A stretch of DNA of 64,000 nucleotides from Brachybacterium sp. SGAir0954 (GTDB lineage: Bacteria; Actinomycetota; Actinomycetes; Actinomycetales; Dermabacteraceae), in contig NZ_CP027295.1 in NCBI RefSeq assembly GCF_005490785.1, positions 992,001-1,056,000 of the forward strand, read 5' to 3'. A program made the translations under genes and the position numbers. Under the pieces are notes generated by a model. That model had not been told where the DNA came from. It did not search any database and saw only the letters and a program-made list of their open reading frames with translations. Numbering within the stretch: position 1 is the first letter of the stretch; each line of letters begins with the position of its first letter. Of this stretch, positions 40,517 through 49,709 are shown in pieces.

Positions 40517-42292
40517 ATGCTCTGGACCCTCCTGCGCCGATACGGCCGGCCCTACCTCCCGCACGTCGGCGCCGTGCTCGTGCTGCAGCTCGCGACCGTG
40601 CTCGCCACCCTGTACCTGCCCAGCCTCAACGCGGACATCATCGACCACGGCGTCGCGACCGGGGACACCGACTACATCTGGCGCGTGGGCGGCGTGATGC
40701 TCGTCGTCGCCCTCGTCCAGGTCGTCACCGCGATCGCCTCCGTCTGGTTCGGCGCCCGCGCCGCCATGGGCATCGGCCGGGACCTCCGCCGTGCGGTCTA
40801 CACGCGCGTGGACCGCTTCTCCACCGAGGAGATGGGCCGCTTCGGCGCCCCGACCCTCATCACCCGCGCCACGAACGACGTCCAGCAGGTCCAGATGCTC
40901 GTGCTCATGGGCCTGAACTTCATGGTCATGGTGCCGATCATGTCGATCGGCGGCATCGTCATGGCCGTGCGCGAGGACCCGGGCCTGTCCTGGCTCGTGT
41001 GGGTCTCCGTGCCCGTCCTGCTCGTCATCGTCGGCCTGCTCGTCGTGCGCCTCATGCCGCTGTTCCAGCGCATGCAGGACAACATCGACGGCATCAACGG
41101 CGTCATGCGCGAGCAGCTCATGGGCATCCGCGTCGTCCGCGCCTTCGTGCGCGAGCAGCACGAGTCCTCCCGCTTCACCGACGCCAACCAGCTGCTCACC
41201 GACACCTCCGTCCGGATCGGCCGGCTGTTCGTGCTCATGGGCCCCGCGATCACCGTCGTCCTCCACCTCGCGACCGCCGCCGTGCTGTGGTTCGGCGGTC
41301 ACCGCGTGGACGCGGGCCTCGTGCAGGTCGGTTCGCTGACCGCCTTCATGCAGTACCTCCTGCAGATCCTCATGGCCGTCATGATGGGCACCTTCATGGT
41401 CATGATGTTCCCGCGCGCGGTCGTCGGCGGGCGCCGCATCGGCGAGGTGCTCCAGACCACGCCCACCCTCGCCGAGCCCACCGCCCCGCGCGAGCTGCCC
41501 GTGCCCGCCCCCGGCGCCGCCGTCGGCGCGAGCGTCGAGTTCCGCGACGTGAGCTTCTCCTACCCCGGCGCCGAGTCCCCGGTGCTCGACGGCGTCTCCT
41601 TCACCGCCCCCGCCGGTCGCACCACCGCCATCATCGGCGCGACCGGCTCCGGCAAGACGAGCCTCGTCAGCCTCGTCCCGCGCCTGCACGACGCGACCTC
41701 CGGCCAGGTCCTCATCGAGGGCGTGCCCGTCACGGACCTCTCCCGGGCCTCGCTCAGCGCCGCCGTCGGCCTCGTCCCGCAGCGTCCCTACCTGTTCTCC
41801 GGCACCGTCGCGGAGAACCTCCGCTTCGGCGACCCCGCGGCGAGCGAGGAGACCCTGCACGCGGCGCTCGAGGTCGCGCAGGCCTCCGGCTTCGTCCGCG
41901 ATCGCACCACCGGCAGCGGGGACGCCGCCGCGACGGGCCTGGACTCGACGATCTCGCAGGGCGGCACCGACGTCTCGGGCGGCCAGCGCCAGCGCCTGTG
42001 CATCGCCCGCACCCTCGTCGCCGCGCCGCGCGTGTACGTCTTCGACGACTCGTTCTCCGCGCTCGACGTCACGACCGATGCGAAGGTCCGCGCGGCGCTC
42101 GCCGAGCACACCGCGGGCGCGACGGTGCTCATCGTCGCCCAGCGCATCTCGACCATCACCGACGCCGATCAGATCCTCGTCCTGGACCAGGGGCGGATCG
42201 TCGGCCGCGGCACCCACGAGGAGCTGCTCGGCTCGTCGGAGACCTACCGGGAGATCGTCGACTCCCAGATCACCGTGGAGGAGCCGGCATGA
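40517..42292 (+). CDS. Heterodimeric ABC exporter, half-transporter 1 (degenerate site)
   Basis: 591 residues: six membrane helices (LPHVGAVLVLQLATVLATLY onward) and a C-terminal ATPase. Walker A is GATGSGKTS, signature VSGGQRQR, and Walker B YVFDDSFSALD, where aspartate replaces the catalytic glutamate. This half thus supplies the good signature but a weak catalytic residue, the usual division of labour in heterodimers such as LmrCD or BmrCD. AAGGA precedes the ATG; the stop overlaps the next gene by 4 bp. Likely exports drugs or lipids. Confidence 0.9.
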   Translation: MLWTLLRRYGRPYLPHVGAVLVLQLATVLATLYLPSLNADIIDHGVATGDTDYIWRVGGVMLVVALVQVVTAIASVWFGARAAMGIGRDLRRAVYTRVDRFSTEEMGRFGAPTLITRATNDVQQVQMLVLMGLNFMVMVPIMSIGGIVMAVREDPGLSWLVWVSVPVLLVIVGLLVVRLMPLFQRMQDNIDGINGVMREQLMGIRVVRAFVREQHESSRFTDANQLLTDTSVRIGRLFVLMGPAITVVLHLATAAVLWFGGHRVDAGLVQVGSLTAFMQYLLQILMAVMMGTFMVMMFPRAVVGGRRIGEVLQTTPTLAEPTAPRELPVPAPGAAVGASVEFRDVSFSYPGAESPVLDGVSFTAPAGRTTAIIGATGSGKTSLVSLVPRLHDATSGQVLIEGVPVTDLSRASLSAAVGLVPQRPYLFSGTVAENLRFGDPAASEETLHAALEVAQASGFVRDRTTGSGDAAATGLDSTISQGGTDVSGGQRQRLCIARTLVAAPRVYVFDDSFSALDVTTDAKVRAALAEHTAGATVLIVAQRISTITDADQILVLDQGRIVGRGTHEELLGSSETYREIVDSQITVEEPA

Positions 42293-44325
42293 GCGAGAAG
42301 ACCCCCACCCCGGCCGACGCCGCGACCCAGGACCTCACCGACGACGAGATCGTCCAGATGCAGGGCTCCATGGAGAGCGAATGGGGCGGCGGCCCGCCCC
42401 GTAAGGCGAAGGCCTTCTGGCCCACCGCGAAGCGACTGTTCTCCACCTTCAGCGACCACAAGCTCGGCCTCGCCGTCGTGCTCACCTTCGGCCTCATCGC
42501 GACCGTGCTCACCGTGTGGGCGCCCACGATCCTCGGCGACGCGATCGACGTCATCGTCGACGGCGTCGCCTCCGGGAACGGCGTGGACTTCGGGGCGCTC
42601 GGCCGCCTGCTCGTGGTCGTCCTCGCGATGTACGTCGTCGCGTCCCTGTTCAACTGGCTGCAGGGTCGCGTGCTCAACGACATCGTCATGCGGATCGTGT
42701 TCCGCCTGCGCGAGCGCATCGAGACCAAGATCAACCGCCTGCCGCTGCGCTACTTCGACACCCGCCAGCGCGGCGACCTGCTCTCCCGCACCACGAACGA
42801 CGTCGACAACGTGCAGACGGCGCTCCAGCAGGCCTTCGCCTCCCTCGTCTACGCGGTGCTGACGATCATCGGCATCACCGTGATGATGTTCTGGCTGTCC
42901 TGGCAGCTCGCGCTCATCGCCCTCGTGGCGCTGCCGATCTCCGGCGTGGTCGTCGGGATCATCGGCTCCCGCTCGCAGAAGCTCTTCACCGCCCAGTGGC
43001 GCAACACCGGCCGCCTCAACGGCCACGTCGAGGAGTCCTTCACCGGGCACGACCTGGTCACCGTCTTCGACCGCCAGGACGCGATGCGGGAGACCTTCGA
43101 CGAGCGCAACGAGGAGCTGTTCGAGGCCGCCTTCAAGGCCCAGTTCTTCTCCGGGATGATCATGCCGATCATGCAGTGGGTGACCTACCTCGGCTACGTC
43201 GGCATCGCGGTCGTGGGCGGCCTGCGCGTCGCGAGCGGCCAGATGTCCCTCGGTGCGGTCGTCGCGTTCATCCAGTACTCCCGCGAGTTCAACGCGCCGC
43301 TCGGCGAGGTCGCCGGCATGGCGAACATGCTGATCTCCGGCGTCGCCTCCGCCGAGCGCATCTTCGAGCTGCTCGACGCGGAGGAGGAGCAGCCCGACGG
43401 CGGGATCACCGTCGCCGAGGCGCAGGCCGACGGCACCGTCGCCGAGCGGGCGATCGCCCCCGCGGCGGCACCCGCCGAGGTGCGCGGCCGCGTCGAGTTC
43501 GCGCACGTCGCCTTCTCCTACAGCCCGGACAAGCCGCTCATCACGGATCTCTCGCTCGTCGCGGAGCCCGGCCAGACGATCGCGATCGTCGGGCCGACGG
43601 GCGCCGGCAAGACCACGCTCGTGAACCTCGTGATGCGCTTCTACGAGATCGACCGCGGCGAGATCCGCCTCGACGGCGTGGACATCCGGGCGCTGGACCG
43701 CGGCGCGGTGCGCAGCCGGGTGGGCATGGTGCTCCAGGACGCCGTGCTGTTCGGCGGCACGATCCGCGAGAACATCCGCTACGGGCGCCTCGGGGCGAGC
43801 GACGAGGAGGTGGTCGAGGCGGCCCGCGCGACCTACGTCGACCGCTTCGTGCGCACCCTCCCCGAGGGCTACGACACGGTCATCGAGGACGAGGGCGCGA
43901 ACGTCTCCGCCGGCGAGCGGCAGCTCATCACGATCGCCCGCGCCTTCCTCGCCGATCCGGCGCTGCTGATCCTCGACGAGGCCACCTCGAGCGTGGACAC
44001 CCGCACCGAGGTCCTCGTGCAGGAGGCGATGGCGGCGCTGCGCACCGACCGCACGAGCTTCGTCATCGCGCACCGGCTCTCCACGATCCGCGACGCCGAC
44101 GTCATCCTCGTGATGGAGCACGGCGACATCGTCGAGCAGGGCTCCCACGAGGCGCTGCTCGCGGCGGAGGGCGCCTACCACCGCCTGTACTGGTCGCAGT
44201 TCTCCGAGGGCACCGACCCCGACGAGGAGGCGGCCGTGCTCGAGGCCTCCGCGACCGTGACCGGCGAACTCGCCGCGGTGAGCGGGGACGATCTCCCGGC
44301 CCCGGAGCGACCTGCCGCGGAGTGA
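42289..44325 (+). CDS. Heterodimeric ABC exporter, half-transporter 2 (consensus Walker B)
   Basis: 678 residues. An extended acidic N-terminus (residues 1-50) precedes six membrane helices and the ATPase domain: Walker A GPTGAGKTT, signature VSAGERQL instead of LSGGQ, Walker B LLILDEATSSVD with intact glutamate. It complements the first half exactly, so the pair forms one active and one degenerate ATP site. A 30-residue Ala/Glu insert (TVAEAQADGTVAERAIAPAA) lies between the membrane and ATPase domains. ATGA overlap with the upstream stop ensures paired synthesis. Confidence 0.9.
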   Translation: MSEKTPTPADAATQDLTDDEIVQMQGSMESEWGGGPPRKAKAFWPTAKRLFSTFSDHKLGLAVVLTFGLIATVLTVWAPTILGDAIDVIVDGVASGNGVDFGALGRLLVVVLAMYVVASLFNWLQGRVLNDIVMRIVFRLRERIETKINRLPLRYFDTRQRGDLLSRTTNDVDNVQTALQQAFASLVYAVLTIIGITVMMFWLSWQLALIALVALPISGVVVGIIGSRSQKLFTAQWRNTGRLNGHVEESFTGHDLVTVFDRQDAMRETFDERNEELFEAAFKAQFFSGMIMPIMQWVTYLGYVGIAVVGGLRVASGQMSLGAVVAFIQYSREFNAPLGEVAGMANMLISGVASAERIFELLDAEEEQPDGGITVAEAQADGTVAERAIAPAAAPAEVRGRVEFAHVAFSYSPDKPLITDLSLVAEPGQTIAIVGPTGAGKTTLVNLVMRFYEIDRGEIRLDGVDIRALDRGAVRSRVGMVLQDAVLFGGTIRENIRYGRLGASDEEVVEAARATYVDRFVRTLPEGYDTVIEDEGANVSAGERQLITIARAFLADPALLILDEATSSVDTRTEVLVQEAMAALRTDRTSFVIAHRLSTIRDADVILVMEHGDIVEQGSHEALLAAEGAYHRLYWSQFSEGTDPDEEAAVLEASATVTGELAAVSGDDLPAPERPAAE

Positions 44326-44343
44326 TGCCCGGCGGCACCCTGC

Positions 44344-44997
44344 TCACAGGTGCAGGGTGCCGCCGAGGGCGCGGAACGCGGTGATGAAGGGCCGCGACTC
44401 GGGGTAGCTGCACTCCCGGGCCACCTGCGCCACGGGCCGCTCCGACTCCAGCAGCCGCGCCGCGTGCTCGAGCCGCAGCCGCCGCAGCTCCGCGATCATC
44501 GGGGTGCCGGTCTCCTGCCCGAACAGCCGCGCGGCGTGACGGTCGGAGAGGTGCGCGACCGCGGCGACGTCCTCCACGCGGATCGGTCGGGCGAGGTTGT
44601 CCGCGAGATAGCCGCGCATGGCGGCGACGGCGGAGGTGGCGCGCGCCCCGGGGTCGAGGGTGACCGCGAGGTCCTCGGGGGCGGCGAAGGCCCGTGCCGT
44701 CTCGATCACGAGCGCCGAGCCGAGCGCCCTGACCTGCGCGTCCACACCGGAGCGCGGACTGGCGGCCTCCGCGGCGAGCGCGGAGACGATCGCGGGCAGC
44801 GAGCCGAGGCGGGGCGAGACGAGCGGGCGCTCGCGGCGCAGCAGGCCGTCCCACCAGCCGGGGCCCTCGGGCAGGGCGGTGGTGTCCAGGGCGAACCCCC
44901 AGAAGGCGATGCCGAGGCCGGCCTCGGGACGGGAGACGATCTCGTGCACCTCGCCCTCCACGGTGAACGTGCCGGAGCCCGCGTAGGCCAGGCACAC
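44344..44997 (-). CDS. AraC-family regulator, N-terminus disrupted
   Basis: 217 residues from the first in-frame start (GTG 44997). The C-terminal DNA-binding domain is intact (IRVEDVAAVAHLSDRHAARL and RPVAQVARECSYPESRPFIT). The frame stays open upstream and encodes TPHTHSFHE, the metal-cupin motif expected at the start of such regulators, but no start codon precedes it. The missing N-terminus appears in the frame of the PhyH gene; removing one G from the G6 run at 45018-45023 would join the frames. It may be a regulator that lost its true start or is translated as a PhyH-AraC fusion after a frameshift. Confidence 0.7.
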   Translation of the reverse strand: MCLAYAGSGTFTVEGEVHEIVSRPEAGLGIAFWGFALDTTALPEGPGWWDGLLRRERPLVSPRLGSLPAIVSALAAEAASPRSGVDAQVRALGSALVIETARAFAAPEDLAVTLDPGARATSAVAAMRGYLADNLARPIRVEDVAAVAHLSDRHAARLFGQETGTPMIAELRRLRLEHAARLLESERPVAQVARECSYPESRPFITAFRALGGTLHL

Positions 44998-45025
44998 CTC
45001 GTGGAAGGAGTGGGTGTGGGGGGTG

Positions 45026-45589
45026 TTGCGCCAGACGGCCGGCGAGGATGAGCCCCTGGCCCAGGGAGTGCGTGTGGTGGTCCGTGAGCGGGAGGTCCGC
45101 CGGGTCGCGGAACTGCACGAGCCACGTGGTGCGGGCCTCGTCGCTCACGTTGACGCCGGAGCTGTGCACGGTGAGGTAGGTGAAGAACAGGACGTCGCCG
45201 GCCTCGGCCTCCACCGGCACGAGCTCCTCGACGGGGAAGCCCGGGAGGTTGAAGCTGCCCTTCGGGTCGTGCTCGCGCGGTCCCGCGAGGTGGCTGCCCG
45301 GCGCGATGCGCACGCAGCCCTTCGCGTCGGGGGCGTCGTCGAAGTGGAAGATCGCGGCGGCCACCCGGTGATGGGTGTGAGGGAAGAACGGGTGGTCCTG
45401 ATGGGGCGGGAACGGGGAGCCGTTCTCCGGCGGCTTGATGAACATCTTCGTCTGGTGCAGCTGCACGTTCGGGGTGCGCAGGACGGCCGCGGCGACGTCC
45501 GTGAAGCGCGGGTCGACGAGCAGCCGGGTGAAGGCGGCGTCGTGGAACTGGGCGTCGTGCAGGTGCTGGACGCTGGTCGCCCGGCCCAT
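45026..45589 (-). pseudogene. PhyH-family dioxygenase remnant, N-terminally truncated
   Basis: From ATG 45589 the frame encodes the PhyH core: QLHQTKMFIKPPENGSPF, iron ligands H-x-D in FPPHQDHPFF, distal His in LTVHSSGVNVSDEARTTW, and the family ending PLTDHHTHSLGQGLILAG. Family members have about 60 more residues at the N-terminus; only about 25 in-frame residues lie upstream (HELIAALDRGDDPTWDAASE), without a start codon. After LILAG no stop follows and the frame runs on through the AraC gene. Active-site residues are kept, so decay or sequence error is recent. The listed left end marks where homology stops, not a stop codon. Confidence 0.6.
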
Positions 45590-45747
45590 GGCGATCTCGG
45601 AGGCGGCGTCCCAGGTGGGGTCGTCGCCGCGGTCCAGGGCGGCGATCAGCTCATGGCTGCGCTCGACACTACGGAGCCGCCGTCGGCCCCCACCATGCGC
45701 GGGGCGGACGCGGAGGTTCGCCGGACGGACGCCCCGCGCGCTCGCGC

Positions 45748-46317
45748 TCAGCGCTCCCGCACGTACTCCGTCAGCGACACCCCGGAGTCGAAGGTCCGGG
45801 TGCGCACGTGCGCGAAGGGCTCGGGCTCGTAGTCCCCCGGGGCGAACAGCGGGACGCCGGCGCCGAACAGCAGCGGCTGGCGCTTGAGCACGAGCCGGTC
45901 GATCTCACCGCGCAGCTGGGTCGCGAGCTGCGCGCCGCCGCACAGCCAGATGTCCGCGCCGGGCTGCTCCTTGAGCGCGCGCACCACGGCGACCGGGTCC
46001 TCCGTAGTGGTGCGGAGGTTCTCCGCGGGTGGGAGCTCGCGGTGCGTGAACACGATCTGCTCGAGGTGGCGGTAGGGGCTCGGCATGGCCGGCAGGCCCA
46101 TCGCGTGGGTGGTCGCCCCCATGAGCACCGTCCCGAACCGCTCGCCGCTCTGGGGGATGCCGAGGTGGGCGGCGATGTCGGTGGGGATCGCGTCCCCGAA
46201 CTCCTCGTTGATGCCCTCCATGTGGTCGCCCTCGACGAGGAAGGCGTCGAACTGGTCCTGGGGGCCGGCGATGCAGCCGTCCAGGCTCACGGCCACGTAG
46301 TACACGAGCTCTCGCAT
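45748..46317 (-). CDS. RibD C-terminal / dihydrofolate reductase-like protein
   Basis: 189 residues starting MRELVYYVAVSLDGCIAGP, the typical opening of the DHFR-like RibD C-terminal domain family. The cofactor region is GTVLMGATTHAMG and ADIWLCGGAQLATQL. These proteins are NADPH-dependent reductases of unassigned substrate. GGGAG lies before the ATG. It stands alone. Confidence 0.85.
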   Translation of the reverse strand: MRELVYYVAVSLDGCIAGPQDQFDAFLVEGDHMEGINEEFGDAIPTDIAAHLGIPQSGERFGTVLMGATTHAMGLPAMPSPYRHLEQIVFTHRELPPAENLRTTTEDPVAVVRALKEQPGADIWLCGGAQLATQLRGEIDRLVLKRQPLLFGAGVPLFAPGDYEPEPFAHVRTRTFDSGVSLTEYVRER

Positions 46318-46471
46318 GTCACTCCCTGCTCCGGTGCGGAGCGTCGCGACGGGGCCACGACGCCTGGGGCCCCGACGATGCCAGGGGACGCGACGCCGCG
46401 CCACGGATTTTGATCGCGGCTCGCGGGCGCTCGTGGTGGATCCCGTCGAGGGACTGCTGCCGGGCTCGGGC

Positions 46472-46948
46472 TCAGCCCTCGAGCATCCGCGACCGGGTGA
46501 GGAACCGCTTGCCGTCGGGCGACTCGAGGCTGAAGCCGCCGCCGCGCCCGTCGACGAGGTCGATCGTCAGGTGCGTGTGGCGCCAGTAGGTGAACTGCTC
46601 GCGGCTCATCCAGAAGTCGAGCGGACTCGTGCCGCCTTGGGGCAGCGGCACCTCCGCGTGCCCCATGCGGACGTCCGCGTCGCCGGTGATGAAGTCGCCC
46701 TCCGGGTAGCACATGGGGGAGGAGCCGTCGCAGCAGCCGCCGGACTGGTGGAACATGAGCGGGCCGTTGCGGTCGATGAGCCGCTGCAGCATGCCCACCG
46801 CCGCCTGCGTGAAGGCGACGCGGGAGAAGTCCTCGCCCTCGACGGTGGGCTCGAGCTCGAGGACGTCGTCCTTCTCGGTCGGCTCGGGCAGGGCCGGGGC
46901 CGGCGGCTGTCCTCCCTGCCGGGCGGGGCTCGTGGGGAGCTGGGTCAT
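46472..46948 (-). CDS. DUF779 domain protein
   Basis: 158 residues. The conserved core MFHQSGGCCDGSSPMCYPEG and the following HLTIDLVDGRGGGFSLESP identify DUF779, usually encoded beside aldehyde dehydrogenase genes. The cysteines may bind a metal. Here no aldehyde dehydrogenase is adjacent; the divergent neighbour is an aldo/keto reductase. A Pro-rich 35-residue N-terminus precedes the domain. AGGAGGA lies before the ATG. Confidence 0.8.
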   Translation of the reverse strand: MTQLPTSPARQGGQPPAPALPEPTEKDDVLELEPTVEGEDFSRVAFTQAAVGMLQRLIDRNGPLMFHQSGGCCDGSSPMCYPEGDFITGDADVRMGHAEVPLPQGGTSPLDFWMSREQFTYWRHTHLTIDLVDGRGGGFSLESPDGKRFLTRSRMLEG

Positions 46949-47066
46949 GGGTCCTCCTCCTTCCCGCGCGGTGAGCGCGGCGAGGCGCCACGGCCATGTG
47001 GCGCGCGTCACCACGATACCCCCGCCCCGCAGACGACGCCGAGGTGGCGGGCCTAGGCTCCACCGC

Positions 47067-48071
47067 ATGGAACATCGCCACCTGGGACGCAGCGGACTCA
47101 AGATCAGCGAGATCATCTACGGCAACTGGCTCACCCATGCCTCGCAGGTCGAGGACGACCGGGCCCGCGCCTGCGTGCGCGCCGCCCTCGACGCCGGCAT
47201 CAGCACCTTCGACACCGCGGACACCTACGCGAACACGGCCGCGGAGGTCGTGCTCGGCGAGGCGCTGAAGGGCGAGCGCCGCGAATCCCTCGAGATCCTC
47301 ACCAAGGTCTACTTCCCGACCGGCCCCAAGGGCCACAACGACACCGGCCTCTCCCGCAAGCACATCCGCGAGTCGATCGACGGCTCCCTGCGCCGCCTGC
47401 AGACGGACTACGTCGACCTCTACCAGGCGCACCGCTACGACTACGCGACGCCGCTCGAGGAGACCATGCAGGCCTTCGCGGAGGTCGTCCGCGCCGGCAA
47501 GGCCCTCTACATCGGCGTCTCCGAGTGGAACGCGGACCAGATCCGCGCCGGCCACCAGCTCGCCCGTGAGCTCGGCATCCAGCTGGTCTCCAACCAGCCC
47601 CAGTACTCGATGCTGTGGCGGGTCATCGAGGAGCGCGTGGTCCCCACCTCCCAGGAGCTGGGCGTCTCCCAGATCGTGTGGTCCCCGGTCGCGCAGGGCA
47701 TCCTCACCGGCAAGTACAAGCCCGGCGCCGAGGTCCCCGAGGGCTCCCGCGCCCGGGACGAGAAGGGCGGCGCGGACATGATCAAGCGCTTCCTGGACGA
47801 CGAGACCCTCACTGCCGTGCAGGGGCTGCTGCCGATCGCCGACGAGCTCGGCCTCACCCCGGCGCAGCTCGCCGTGGCGTGGGTGCTCGGCAACGACAAC
47901 GTGGCGGGCGCGATCATCGGCGCCTCCCGCCCCGAGCAGGTCACCGAGAACGTCAAGGCCGCCGGCGTCACCCTCGACGCCGACGTGAAGGCGCGGATCG
48001 ACGAGGTGCTCGGCGACCTCCCCGAGACCGACCCGGCGCTCACGCTCTCCCCGGCGCGGCGCCTGGCCTGA
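47067..48071 (+). CDS. Aldo/keto reductase (Kv-beta-like)
   Basis: 334 residues. The catalytic tetrad is visible: Asp and Tyr in FDTADTYANT, Lys in EILTKVYFPTG, His in LYQAHRYDYATP. VSNQPQYSMLWR and the NADPH-binding IIGASRPEQVTENV are typical of the potassium-channel beta-subunit-like group. It reduces aldehydes or ketones with NADPH. TAGGCT (47054-47059) lies 7 nt before the ATG with no Shine-Dalgarno, so it is probably leaderless. Confidence 0.9.
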   Translation: MEHRHLGRSGLKISEIIYGNWLTHASQVEDDRARACVRAALDAGISTFDTADTYANTAAEVVLGEALKGERRESLEILTKVYFPTGPKGHNDTGLSRKHIRESIDGSLRRLQTDYVDLYQAHRYDYATPLEETMQAFAEVVRAGKALYIGVSEWNADQIRAGHQLARELGIQLVSNQPQYSMLWRVIEERVVPTSQELGVSQIVWSPVAQGILTGKYKPGAEVPEGSRARDEKGGADMIKRFLDDETLTAVQGLLPIADELGLTPAQLAVAWVLGNDNVAGAIIGASRPEQVTENVKAAGVTLDADVKARIDEVLGDLPETDPALTLSPARRLA

Positions 48072-48097
48072 GATCCGCCGCGGCCGACGGGCCGCTC

Positions 48098-48139
48098 ACG
48101 ACGAACGCCCGACCTCCGAGGAGGTCGGGCGTTCGTCGT
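48098..48139. terminator. Bidirectional terminator between convergent genes
   Basis: A 19 bp perfect stem (48098-48116 with 48121-48139) and loop CGAG lie midway between the stops of the rightward aldo/keto reductase and the leftward AGCS symporter. Confidence 0.8.
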
Positions 48140-48170
48140 CCCTGGGGGAGAGGCTCCGGGGAGGCGGGGA

Positions 48171-49709
48171 TCAGCCGATCTTGCCGGCCAGCTCCTCGCC
48201 GGTCTCGCCCTGGCGGATGCGGCCGTCGGCCCGCAGCTCCCAGAACTCGGCGTTCTTGATCCCCAGCTCGCGCGGGTCGAACTGCGGGTCCTTCCCGGCC
48301 TTCTTCTGCCGCTGGTAGTCCTTGAAGGCCTTCAGGGCGGGCTTCTGGAGGATGAGGATCGCGACGACGTTCAGCCACGCCATCGTGCCGACGCCGATGT
48401 CGCCCAGGGCCCAGGCGTTGCCGGTCGTGGTGACCGAGCCGTAGACCACCGCGACGAGGATCAGCGCCTGGAGCGCGCGCTTGAGGGTGCGTCGCACGAA
48501 CGCGTTCGGGATCCAGCGCGAGAGGTAGGTCAGGTTGACCTCGGCCATGTAGTAGTAGGCGACGATCGTGGTGAAGGCGAAGAAGAACAGCGCGAGAGCC
48601 ACGAAGGTGGGGCCCAGGCCGTGGAAGACGGTCTCGAAGCCGAACTGAGCGAACTCGGGGCCGTAGTCCGTGCCCTCGGGGATGTCGCCCTGGTAGATGA
48701 CGGTCTCCTCGTCGAGCGCGAACACCTGGTACATGTTCGTGGAGATGATGAGGAAGGCGGTCGCGGTGCAGACGAACAGGGTGTCGATGTAGACCGCGAA
48801 GGACTGCGCGAAGCCCTGCTTGGCCGGGTGGGAGACCTCCGCGGCGGCCGCCGCGTGGGGGCCCGTGCCCTGGCCGGCCTCGTTCGAGTAGAGACCGCGC
48901 TTGACGCCCATCTCGATCGCCTTGCCGACGATCGCGCCGAACACCGCGTGGGCGCCGAAGGCGCTCGAGAAGATCAGGCCGAACACGTGGCCGATCTGGT
49001 CGAAGTTCACGAAGAACACGATGAGCGCGAAGACGATGTAGAGGATCGCCATCACCGGCACCACGATCACCGCGAACTGGGCGATGCGCTTCACGCCGCC
49101 GATGATGATGAAGGCGAGCACGATGACGACGGCGACGGCGGAGACCCAGTGGGGCACGCCCCAGGCGTTGTTCACCGCGGAGGAGATGCCGTTGGCCTGC
49201 ACGCCCGGGAGGAAGAAGCACATCGCGAAGACGGTGACGATCGCGAAGACGATCGCGTAGACGAGGAACGCGGGGGCGGCGGCGGTGTGCTTGTACGCCT
49301 TCTCGATGTAGTACGCGGGACCGCCGCGGTACTCGCCGGTGTCCTTGTCCTTCTCCTTGTAGATCTGGCCCAGGGTGCACTCGATGAACGAGGTGGCCGC
49401 GCCGAGGAAGGCGATCAGCCACATCCAGAACACGGCGCCCGGGCCGCCGAGCGCGATCGCGGTCGCGACGCCGCCGATGTTGCCCATGCCGACGCGGCCG
49501 GCCAGCGACATCATGAGCGACTGGAAGGAGGAGGTGCCGTCCGGGGAGGACTCGCCCTTCTTCAGCTGGGAGAGCATGTCGGGGATGCAGCGCACCTGGA
49601 GGAACACGGTGCGCAGTGAGAAGTAGAGGCCGGTGAGCAGCAGCAGGCCCACCAGCGGGAGCGACCACACGAGGTTGTTGGCCCCGGTGATCAGGTTGTC
49701 GAAGAACAT
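48171..49709 (-). CDS. Alanine/glycine:cation symporter (AGCS family)
   Basis: 512 residues with about eleven membrane segments. Family hallmarks are SLAGRVGMGNIGGVATAIAL, GPGAVFWMWLIAFLGAATSF, and KRGLYSNEAGQGTGPHAAAA. It imports alanine or glycine with sodium or protons. A CRP-like palindrome lies 54 nt upstream of the start. Confidence 0.9.
   Translation of the reverse strand: MFFDNLITGANNLVWSLPLVGLLLLTGLYFSLRTVFLQVRCIPDMLSQLKKGESSPDGTSSFQSLMMSLAGRVGMGNIGGVATAIALGGPGAVFWMWLIAFLGAATSFIECTLGQIYKEKDKDTGEYRGGPAYYIEKAYKHTAAAPAFLVYAIVFAIVTVFAMCFFLPGVQANGISSAVNNAWGVPHWVSAVAVVIVLAFIIIGGVKRIAQFAVIVVPVMAILYIVFALIVFFVNFDQIGHVFGLIFSSAFGAHAVFGAIVGKAIEMGVKRGLYSNEAGQGTGPHAAAAAEVSHPAKQGFAQSFAVYIDTLFVCTATAFLIISTNMYQVFALDEETVIYQGDIPEGTDYGPEFAQFGFETVFHGLGPTFVALALFFFAFTTIVAYYYMAEVNLTYLSRWIPNAFVRRTLKRALQALILVAVVYGSVTTTGNAWALGDIGVGTMAWLNVVAILILQKPALKAFKDYQRQKKAGKDPQFDPRELGIKNAEFWELRADGRIRQGETGEELAGKIG

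Noticed and set aside
44102-45025. Continuation of the PhyH frame through the AraC gene
   Set aside because: The translated sequence after LILAG is Pro/Arg-rich noise, while the AraC frame has strong family similarity; the open frame is a composition effect.
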